A stretch of 5,199 bases of DNA, taken from positions 1 through 5,199 of the forward strand of contig CAXSEF010000152.1 in the NCBI GenBank assembly GCA_964236535.1, written 5' to 3'. This DNA comes from CAXSEF01 sp964236535 (GTDB lineage Bacteria; Pseudomonadota; Alphaproteobacteria; Acetobacterales; Acetobacteraceae). This document shows, piece after piece, positions 1 to 5,199 of the stretch; the first letter of the stretch is position 1, and every line of letters begins with the position of its first letter. The notes under the pieces are model-generated. The model was not told the origin of the DNA, did no database searches, and worked only from the letters and a program-made list of their open reading frames with translations. A program made the position numbers and the translations under genes.

Positions 1-68
1 AATCTGCACGACAAACCGTGTCGGAATGGGTCACTGTGCGAGAACTCCTTCCATGAGGTTTTCCGTAC
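1..68 (+). promoter_or_regulatory. Leader of tnpR; possible end of a res site
   Basis: No gene fits here. In Tn3-family elements with tnpR and tnpA in the same direction, the res site bound by the resolvase and the tnpR promoter lie just upstream of tnpR, so this stretch is where they would end. A perfect inverted repeat, CGACA-N5-TGTCG, lies at 9-23 and could be half of a resolvase or repressor binding site. I could not recognise three complete res subsites or convincing -35 and -10 boxes, and the window probably starts inside the site. A GAGG at 55-58 is a plausible ribosome binding site for the ATG at 69. Confidence 0.3.
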
Positions 69-689
69 ATGCTGGTTGGCTACATGCGCGTCTCCACCGA
101 TGGCGACCGGCAGGTCATGGACCTGCAGCGCGATGCGCTGCTCGCGGCCGGCGTTGATGAGCGCCATCTATTCGAGGATCGCGCCAGCGGCAGCCGCGGC
201 GACCGCGCCGGGTTGGCCAAGGCCCTGGCGTTCATCCGGGCAGGCGACTGCCTGGTGGTCTGGAAGCTCGACCGGCTGGGCCGCTCGCTGCCGCATCTCT
301 TGACCACGGTGACCGACCTCAAGGGGCGTGGCATCGCCTTCCGCTCGCTGACCGAGCAGATGGACACCACGACCGCGCAGGGTGAGTTGGTGTTCCACAT
401 CTTCGGCGCACTCGCCCAGTTCGAACGATCGCTGATCCAGGAGCGCATACAGGCCGGGCTTGTCGCGGCAGCCCGACGTGGCCGCCGGGGCGGCCGTCCC
501 GTGACGGTCGACGCCGAGAAGCTCTGCGCGGTGACAGCCGCCCTGGACAGTGGCGCCACCAAAGCCGCCGTCTGCCGCACCTTTGACATCAAGCGCAGCA
601 CGCTGATCGACTCTCTTGCCCGGATCGGATGGTCTGCCGGCCCCAACGGAGCAGGAGGCATGAGTGGCGCGACGGCAGCAATTGAGTGA
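69..689 (+). CDS. tnpR: Tn3-family serine resolvase TnpR
   Basis: Site-specific serine recombinase that resolves the cointegrate formed by replicative transposition, recombining two res sites. The N-terminal catalytic domain spans about residues 1-140. It starts GYMRVST, with Ser9 as the probable nucleophile and Arg7 beside it. The LDRLGRS motif supplies Arg69 and Arg72, and QFERSLIQERIQAG (about 117-130) begins the long dimer/DNA-contact helix. A GRRGGRP hinge leads to a C-terminal helix-turn-helix at about 148-187. The 206-residue length is normal for the small resolvase group. The ATG at 69 has GAGG 10 bases upstream and leaves the expected short stretch before the active site. The 3' end overlaps tnpA by 26 nt in another frame, as in a co-transcribed tnpRA unit. 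Members of this family often repress their own operon from res; that is family knowledge, not seen here. All expected catalytic residues appear intact. Confidence 0.95.
   Translation: MLVGYMRVSTDGDRQVMDLQRDALLAAGVDERHLFEDRASGSRGDRAGLAKALAFIRAGDCLVVWKLDRLGRSLPHLLTTVTDLKGRGIAFRSLTEQMDTTTAQGELVFHIFGALAQFERSLIQERIQAGLVAAARRGRRGGRPVTVDAEKLCAVTAALDSGATKAAVCRTFDIKRSTLIDSLARIGWSAGPNGAGGMSGATAAIE
653..658 (+). promoter_or_regulatory. Ribosome binding site that sets the tnpA start
   Basis: AGGAGG lies inside the end of tnpR, 5 bases before a GTG at 664. The nearby ATG at 660 is in the tnpR frame and cannot start tnpA. The strong site and spacing support GTG664, giving MARRQQLSETQ, a typical Tn3 transposase beginning. 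Confidence 0.75.
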
Positions 690-3646
690 AACCCAGCTTG
701 CGGAGCTGTTCGACCCGCCCGTCGAGCAGCGCGAGCTGGTGCGCCACTACACCATGTCGTCCGAGGACCTGGCCGCAGCCCAGCGCTGCCGCGGTGACCA
801 CAACCGGCTCGGCTATGCATTGATGCTCTGCTACCTGCGCCACCCCGGCCGCGCGTTGCGGGCCGACGAGCGCCCGCCCGCTGCCATGGTCGCGTTCGTG
901 GCCGAGCAGATCGGCGCCGTGCCGGGTGCGATGGACGAATACGTCGAGGCCGAACGCAGCCGGCAGCGCCACGCCATCCTGTGCCAGCAGCACCTCCGCC
1001 TGCGCCCGTTCGGCCGTCGCGCTTGTGCCGAACTGCTAGACACGCTGCTCCCGCAAGCCATCGAAAACAACAAGCTCGCCGTGCTGGCCGGTTTGGTCAT
1101 GCAAACCTGCCGGGAGCGCCGCATCGTGGCGCCCTCGCCCGCGGCGCTTGAACGGCTCTGTTCCGACCTGCGCCACCACGCTCGCCGCGAGGTGCATCGC
1201 CGCCTGACTCACGGCCTGTCCGCCGACCAGCGGAAAGCCCTCGACGAGTTGCTGCAACGCCGGGGGGACACCGGACAGAACTGGCTGACCTGGCTACGGC
1301 AGATGCCGCAGGCCGCCAAAACGTCTGCCATGCTCGGCCTAATCGCGCGCCTGGCGCATGTGCGCGCTATCGGCATCGAGCCCGGCCGGGGACACCTGGT
1401 CCACCAGGCCCGGCTGGCGCAGCTCGCGCGCGAGGCGGCACGTATCACCGTGCAACACGTTGCAGACTACGAGCGGCAGCGCCGCCACGCGACGCTCGTC
1501 GCCATCGGCCTGGACCTCGGCGCCGTGCTCACCGATCAGGCCATTGACCTGTTCGACCGCCTGGTGGGCGCGATATTCCGCAAAGCGGCAAGCCGGCAAG
1601 CCCGCGCCTTCCAAGCGGACGCTCGGGCCATCAACGACAAGGTGCGCCTGTATGCCCGCGTCGGTGCCGCCGTGATCGCAGCCCACGAGGAGAAGCAGGA
1701 CGCTTTCGCCGCCATCACCGGGGTGATCGCATGGGAGCGCTTCCGCACCAGCGTGGCCGAAGCCGAGGCGCTGATGCGGCCTGAGGAGTTCGATGCCTAC
1801 GAGAACATCGGTGAGCACTACGCCGGCATCCGGCGCTGGTCGCCTGCCTTCCTGGACGCCTTCATGTTCGAGGGGGTGCCGGCCGCCGCGTCCTTGCTGC
1901 GAGCTGTCGAGGTGCTGCGCGAGGCGAACCACAAAGGATCTGCCGCCTTGCCGAAATCGGCTTCCACCGGCTTCGTCCGTCAGCGCTGGAGCAGCCTCGT
2001 GCTGCCGGGCGGCGCCATCGACCGGCGCCATTACGAACTCTGCGTACTGTCCGAGCTACGCGGGCGCCTTCAAGCCGGCGACATCTGGGTCAGCGGCAGC
2101 CGCCGCTATCGCTCCTTTGAGGAGCGGCTGATCTCAGAGGACACCCTGACCAAGCTGCAACAGGCCGGCACCCTACCGATCGCGGTTGAACCCGACTTCG
2201 AGCGGTTCATCGCGGATCGCCGCACGCTGCTGGACGCACGGCTGGCTGCCGTCGACGCCCGCGCCAAGGACGGCCTGTTGCCGGACGTGACGATCGACCG
2301 CGGCGTGCTGAAGATCGCGCCGATCGAGAAATCCACCCCGCCCGAAGCCGAAGCCCTGGCGGGGCGGCTCTACGCCATGCTGCCACGCATCCGCATCACC
2401 GACCTTATGACCGAAGTGGCGGGCTGGACGCTGTTCTCGGACTGCTTCACGCATCTACGGACCGGTGAGGTTGCGATCGACACTCGCACGCTCCTGGCCG
2501 GGCTGCTGGCCGATGGACTCAACCTCGGCCTGACGCGCATGGCCGAAGCATGCAGCGTCGCCAGCCTGGGCCAGCTCGCCTGGACGTCGGACTGGCACAT
2601 CCGCGACGAGACCTATGCCCTGGCGCTCCGCCGCCTCGTGAACCAGCAGCAGCGCGAGCCGTTCGCGGCGAGGTTCGGCAGCGGCACCGCTTCATCATCC
2701 GACGGGCAGTTCTTCCAGGCGGCTGGCTTCGGCCGGGGATGCCAGCCGGCTCAACGCTCACTACGGCCAGAAGCCCGGGTTCAAGGTCTATACCCACCTG
2801 TCCGACCGCTACGGGCCGTTCTTCACCAAGCTGATCGCGGCCACCGCCAGCGAGGCGCTGCATGTGCTGGACGCGCTGCTCTATCACCAGAGCGAGGTGC
2901 CGACTGGCCGGCACCACACCGATGGCGGCGGTGACTCCGACCTCGTCTTCGCGCTCTGCTCTCTGCTTGGCTTCCAGTTCGCGCCGCGCATTCCCGACCT
3001 CAAGAACCGCCGGCTCTACAGCTTCGGCAAGCCGTCCGATTACCCGGCGCTGGAACCTATGATCGCCGGACGCATCAACCTAGCCCTGATCCGCGCCCAC
3101 TGGGCAGCCATTCTGCGCATCGCCGCGTCCATCCGCACCGGCACCGTCACGGCGACCGTCATCATGCGTCAGCTCGCCGCTTACCCTCGGCAGAACGGCG
3201 TGGCCGCGGCCCTGCGCGAGTTGGGTCGTCTGGAGCGAACCCTGTTCACGCTCGATTGGATCGAGGACCCGGAGTTGCGCCGCTCGACCGGGCAGGAGCT
3301 GAACAAGGGCGAATCCCGCAACAGCCTGGCGCGGGCCGTGTTCATCCACCGCCTCGGCGAAATCCGCGACCGCACCTACGAAAACCAGCAGTACCGCGCC
3401 TCCGGCCTCAACCTAGTCGTGACCGCAATCATCTTGTGGAACACCCGCTACCTGGAGCGGGCAGTCGCCACGCTGCGCCAGACCGAGGTCGTGCCCGACC
3501 ACCTGCTGGCCCACCTGTCCCCGCTCGGCTGGGAACACGTGAACCTCACCGGCGACTACATCTGGGCAGCCAACGCCGCGGCGGAGGACGCGGGCCGATT
3601 GAGACCGCTCCGGGCCGCGCCTGCACCCTTCCTCAAGGCGGCATGA
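664..3646 (+). pseudogene. tnpA: Tn3-family DDE transposase TnpA, split by a one-base insertion
   Basis: Replicative transposase that binds the terminal inverted repeats and carries out strand transfer. The first frame runs 664-2934 and encodes 756 residues. It has the Tn3 N-terminal region (about 1-170), a long central part and the start of the catalytic domain with SSSDGQFF (Asp680). After that residue the frame degenerates into Arg/Pro-rich sequence. The proper sequence, DASRLNAHYGQ onward, continues in the +1 frame from about 2738 to the TGA at 3644-3646. It carries HHTD (second Asp, about 753 in repaired numbering) and NKGESRNSLARAVF (Glu883). Removing one G from 2735-2738 gives one protein of about 993 residues, the normal family length. 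The spacing of the three acidic residues matches what I recall of Tn4430 TnpA. As written, neither half has the whole DDE triad, so the copy should be inactive. The downstream frame has a GTG at 2864 but no obvious ribosome binding site. A sequencing error is possible. Confidence 0.92.
2735..2738 (+). other. Frameshift point in tnpA (GGGG, one G too many)
   Basis: Up to this point frame 1 reads SSSDGQFFQAAGFGR. From this point frame 2 reads DASRLNAHYGQKPG, which is the expected Tn3 transposase continuation. The two join cleanly if GGGG is read as GGG. Insertion in a short G run is a common mutation and also a common sequencing error. There is no A-rich slippery heptamer of the usual -1 programmed type, and the shift needed is +1. 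Confidence 0.85.
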
Positions 3647-3656
3647 TGGCCATCAT
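3643..3656. repeat. Perfect 14-bp palindrome over the tnpA stop codon
   Basis: ATGATGGCCATCAT equals its own reverse complement and contains the TGA stop at 3644-3646. It could be an operator-like protein site or, less likely, a cruciform or hairpin. No T run follows, so it is not a standard intrinsic terminator. Its function is unknown. Confidence 0.6.
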
Positions 3657-3666
3657 TAGGCAGCCC

Positions 3667-3681
3667 CTGCTTGCAAAGCAG
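3667..3681 (+). repeat. Short hairpin between tnpA and the toxin-like gene
   Basis: CTGCTT-GCA-AAGCAG forms a perfect 6-bp stem with a 3-base loop, 10 bases after the palindrome at the tnpA stop. No T tract follows, so it would be a weak terminator at best. It could reduce read-through from tnpRA into the cassette or protect an RNA end. The rest of 3647-3731 holds no gene. A CATAAT at 3716-3721 resembles a -10 box but is too close to the ATG at 3732 and has no good -35 partner, so I do not call a promoter. Confidence 0.35.
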
Positions 3682-3731
3682 ATGAACGTTCAAACTCCCA
3701 GGTCGAATGTGAGAACATAATAGGAACTCAC

Positions 3732-4745
3732 ATGGAACTCCGGATGACCGTCAACGAGAGCTGGGTTTACCAAGGACGGCAGGGACACGGCTATTTCGGC
3801 ACTGGGACCGCCCCTAAAGACGACGAAACTGACGAAACTGCTGGGGCGAACGACCTGTTCCGCCCGGCCAACGCCGGCCAGCGCGTCGATTATGTGGCGT
3901 CCAGCCTCATCATGCACGTGCCGCGTAACGACCGTGGCCGTTGGAACAGCGCCGTCAGCGACTCTGCTCGCGCCAACCTGAAAACCGCCGTGGCCGGCTG
4001 GTATGGCGCGCGCTCATTGAGCCGCGATGCGTTCCGGTCGCAGTTCCTCGACCCGTACACAAGCGACGAAGTGGTCGATTGCCTGCGCGGTGCCGCCAAA
4101 GGCATGATCGAGGGGCGCACCCACGACGACTTGGCCAAAGCCGGCGATGACCTTGCGGCAGCCGCCCAGAAAGTCGGCGTCGATAGGTGGCCGCGCTTCC
4201 TCGGCAACGCCAGCCATCAAGCCGTCGAAGCCGTGTCCAGGGGCGATGTTCCCGGGGTCATGAAGGTTGGGGCTATGGACGAGCCAGCGGGGATAGCTGG
4301 CCTAATGTTCCTTGGCCTTCTCGCAATCATCTCCGGAGCTTCCCGGCCAAGCACGTTGGTGCCACCCAAAACATATTCGCCACCATCCGGCCCTTCCCTG
4401 CCGACCATCGTGGAAGCTGTTCCGGTTCCGCCGCCCAAAGAAGGCGAAACCCCTGCTGACGTCCTGAAACCAGGCGGCCAGAACGTCGGTGAGCCTGGTA
4501 ACAGCAGCGGTGTCCGCGTCCTGCCCGGGGGAGAGGAGGAAGCGCGCGAACTGTTCGATCGACTGACCAAAGACAAGGGCGGTCAGGACGTAACCCCGGA
4601 CGGGCATGTCGGGCAGGTAATCAGGTTACCGGACGGCAGCATCATCGGCCTGCGTCCAATTTCGAAAAGCGGACCGCCTACAATCGACATTAAGATACCC
4701 GGCTTGGGTGTACGCGAACTGAAATTCCCTGGGAGGACGCCGTGA
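3732..4745 (+). CDS. Putative polymorphic-type toxin protein, unrecognised N-terminal region
   Basis: No family recognised with certainty. Residues 1-180 are a soluble-looking region that includes WVYQGRQGHGYFGTGT (11-26) and an acidic DETDET patch (31-36). A hydrophobic segment follows at about 185-203 and a proline-rich linker at about 205-236. The compact C-terminal domain (about 257-337) begins GVRVLPGGEEEARELFD and ends with RPISKSGPPTIDIKI and RELKF. This tip resembles, from memory, C-terminal domains of CdiA/hemagglutinin-type polymorphic toxins, many of which are nucleases. His292, Arg308, Ser311, Lys312, Ser313 and Asp319 are candidate active residues, by inference only. There is no N-terminal signal peptide, PAAR, Rhs repeat or VENN motif, so an export route is not evident. 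The start at 3732 has AGGAA at 3722-3726; a second ATG at 3744 is possible. The gene overlaps the small gene downstream by GTGA, as expected of a toxin-immunity pair. A structural or phage-derived protein is an alternative. Confidence 0.6.
   Translation: MELRMTVNESWVYQGRQGHGYFGTGTAPKDDETDETAGANDLFRPANAGQRVDYVASSLIMHVPRNDRGRWNSAVSDSARANLKTAVAGWYGARSLSRDAFRSQFLDPYTSDEVVDCLRGAAKGMIEGRTHDDLAKAGDDLAAAAQKVGVDRWPRFLGNASHQAVEAVSRGDVPGVMKVGAMDEPAGIAGLMFLGLLAIISGASRPSTLVPPKTYSPPSGPSLPTIVEAVPVPPPKEGETPADVLKPGGQNVGEPGNSSGVRVLPGGEEEARELFDRLTKDKGGQDVTPDGHVGQVIRLPDGSIIGLRPISKSGPPTIDIKIPGLGVRELKFPGRTP
3822..3839 (+). repeat. Tandem 9-bp repeat, two copies, inside the toxin-like gene
   Basis: GACGAAACT occurs twice in direct succession and in frame, encoding Asp-Glu-Thr twice (residues 31-36). 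It looks like a small local duplication in a flexible acidic stretch. Confidence 0.7.
4731..4736 (+). promoter_or_regulatory. Ribosome binding site of the immunity-like gene
   Basis: GGGAGG sits 5 bases before the GTG at 4742, inside the last codons of the upstream gene. It supports this GTG as the start and suggests coupled but independently strong initiation for the second gene. Confidence 0.65.
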
Positions 4746-5080
4746 AAACTCTGGATGATAAGCAAGTACAAACCTTGATCGACGAGTTCTACTCGGAATC
4801 TTCTGAGGACATTGTCGGTCTGTTTGCTATCGCACAGGCCGTAGAGAATCTGATCCCTGATGCTGATGCTGCACGGGAACAGACACTGCAAATTGTGGAC
4901 GGCTTGCTGTCCAAAGGGATGGCCGCCGGTGACTCACCTTACAGCGCTGGCGGTTACCAGCTCTGGCCTAACCAGAATCGGACGACCGTCATGCACCGCA
5001 TTCGATCCGAGTGGATGGATCTTGGTCGCTCGCCAAGCATCCCAGATATCGCATGGTTCGGACCCGCTAAGCGGGCATAA
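4742..5080 (+). CDS. Putative cognate immunity protein
   Basis: Small acidic protein of 112 residues: 16 Asp/Glu against 10 Lys/Arg by my count. It has no signal peptide or membrane segment, so it should be cytoplasmic. The N-terminal half looks helical (TLIDEFYSESSEDIVGLFAI). The C-terminal part contains YQLWPNQN, HRIRSEWMDLGRSPSIPDIAWF, a pattern I associate with CDI/polymorphic-toxin immunity proteins, although I cannot name the family. The GTG start overlaps the upstream stop as GTGA and has GGGAGG 5 bases ahead. Position, size and charge suggest that it binds and blocks the C-terminal toxin domain of the 337-residue protein. The first 120 bases of the gene are 47% GC (56 of 120), well below tnpA, which is common for immunity genes and suggests acquisition with the toxin tip. 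A regulator or unrelated small protein cannot be excluded. Confidence 0.6.
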   Translation: MKTLDDKQVQTLIDEFYSESSEDIVGLFAIAQAVENLIPDADAAREQTLQIVDGLLSKGMAAGDSPYSAGGYQLWPNQNRTTVMHRIRSEWMDLGRSPSIPDIAWFGPAKRA

Positions 5081-5088
5081 ACGGAAAA

Positions 5089-5114
5089 CATCATCGGATT
5101 GGGCCGTCATGATG
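5089..5114 (+). repeat. Imperfect hairpin downstream of the immunity-like gene
   Basis: CATCATCGG pairs with CCG-TC-ATGATG, giving a 9-bp stem with a 2-base bulge and a 6-base loop, starting 9 bases after the stop. No T run follows, so it is not a clear intrinsic terminator, but it may mark the end of the transcript. A smaller hairpin, CCCGC-TAA-GCGGG, lies at 5063-5075 in the last codons of the gene. Confidence 0.3.
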
Positions 5115-5161
5115 CTCCAAAGTAGGTAACAGCCGAAGATCCAATGTTCTTGGTTTGTCCG

Positions 5162-5199
5162 CTTATGCGTACATAAAGCCTCGTTCGTCAGTTCTGGCC
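5162..5199 (-). repeat. Candidate right terminal inverted repeat of the transposon
   Basis: Read on the minus strand, the last 38 bases begin GGCC and end TACGCATAAG. Tn3-family terminal repeats are about 38 bp, usually begin GGGG and end ACGNTAAG at the inner side. The inner end here is close, with one additional base, but the outer end is GGCC and the window stops there. The partner repeat is not in the first 68 bases. An internal inverted repeat, TTATG-CGTA-CATAA, lies at 5163-5176. The assignment depends on a partner outside the window. Confidence 0.3.

Noticed and set aside
80..820. Long minus-strand open frame of 246 codons
   Set aside because: It lies opposite tnpR and the start of tnpA, is rich in Arg, Ser, Ala and Pro as expected of an antisense frame in GC-rich DNA, and resembles no protein I know.
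1339..2031. Minus-strand open frame of 230 codons
   Set aside because: It is fully inside tnpA on the opposite strand and has the low-complexity look of a GC-rich shadow frame.
2730..2745. Programmed ribosomal frameshift in tnpA
   Set aside because: The shift needed is +1 at CGG-GGA, without an A-rich slippery site or clear stimulatory structure, and Tn3-family transposases are not known to me to use one. A mutation or sequencing error is simpler.
3630..3667. Tn3 terminal repeat directly after tnpA, ending at the CCCC of 3664-3667
   Set aside because: The 38 bases ending there do not begin with a CTTA-type inner end, so only the CCCC fits.
3256..3720. Plus-strand frame of 154 codons over the end of tnpA
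   Set aside because: The correct transposase frame here carries the conserved NKGESRNSLARAVF motif; this other frame is Arg/Pro/His-rich and has no recognisable domain.
3732..5080. Classical type II toxin-antitoxin operon
   Set aside because: The first protein is 337 residues with several domains and a linker, far larger than a type II toxin, and the second shows no DNA-binding domain. A polymorphic toxin with immunity protein fits better.
5147..5175. Promoter reading out of the window end (TTCTTG and TACATA, 17 bases apart)
   Set aside because: The -35 match is poor and no gene start follows inside the window.
1..5199. tRNA, rRNA or CRISPR array
   Set aside because: I saw no repeat-spacer pattern and no tRNA- or rRNA-like segment; nearly all of the window is explained by protein-coding genes.

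Overview
The window looks like part of a Tn3-family (replicative) transposon from a high-GC bacterium, most likely a beta- or gammaproteobacterium. This rests on the GC-rich codon use of the transposition genes (41 of 60 bases are G or C at 3301-3360) and on the family resemblance of the proteins. I cannot name the species or the Tn3 subgroup. All genes are on the + strand.

Layout: bases 1-68 are a short leader that may hold the end of a resolution (res) site. A serine resolvase gene (tnpR, 69-689) follows and overlaps the transposase gene by 26 nt. The transposase gene (tnpA, 664-3646) would encode about 993 residues, but one extra G in a GGGG run at 2735-2738 splits it into two frames. The break falls between the first catalytic Asp and the remaining catalytic residues, so the copy is probably inactive unless the extra base is a sequencing error. 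A perfect 14-bp palindrome covers the tnpA stop codon, and a 6-bp hairpin follows it.

Downstream, 3732-5080 holds a two-gene cassette that is not part of the usual tnpR/tnpA core. The first gene encodes a 337-residue protein with an unrecognised N-terminal region, a hydrophobic segment, a proline-rich linker and a compact C-terminal domain resembling polymorphic/CDI-type toxin tips. The second, overlapping it by GTGA, encodes a 112-residue acidic protein that fits a cognate immunity protein. Its first 120 bases are only 47% GC, so the cassette probably has a different origin from the transposon core.

The last 119 bases have no gene. The final 38 bases (5162-5199) end inward with CTTATGCGTA, close to the inner end of a Tn3-type terminal inverted repeat, and may be the right end of the element. 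If so, the toxin-immunity pair is a transposon passenger. That arrangement is the main point of interest. The toxin and immunity assignments rest on architecture and remembered family resemblance, not on a database search.
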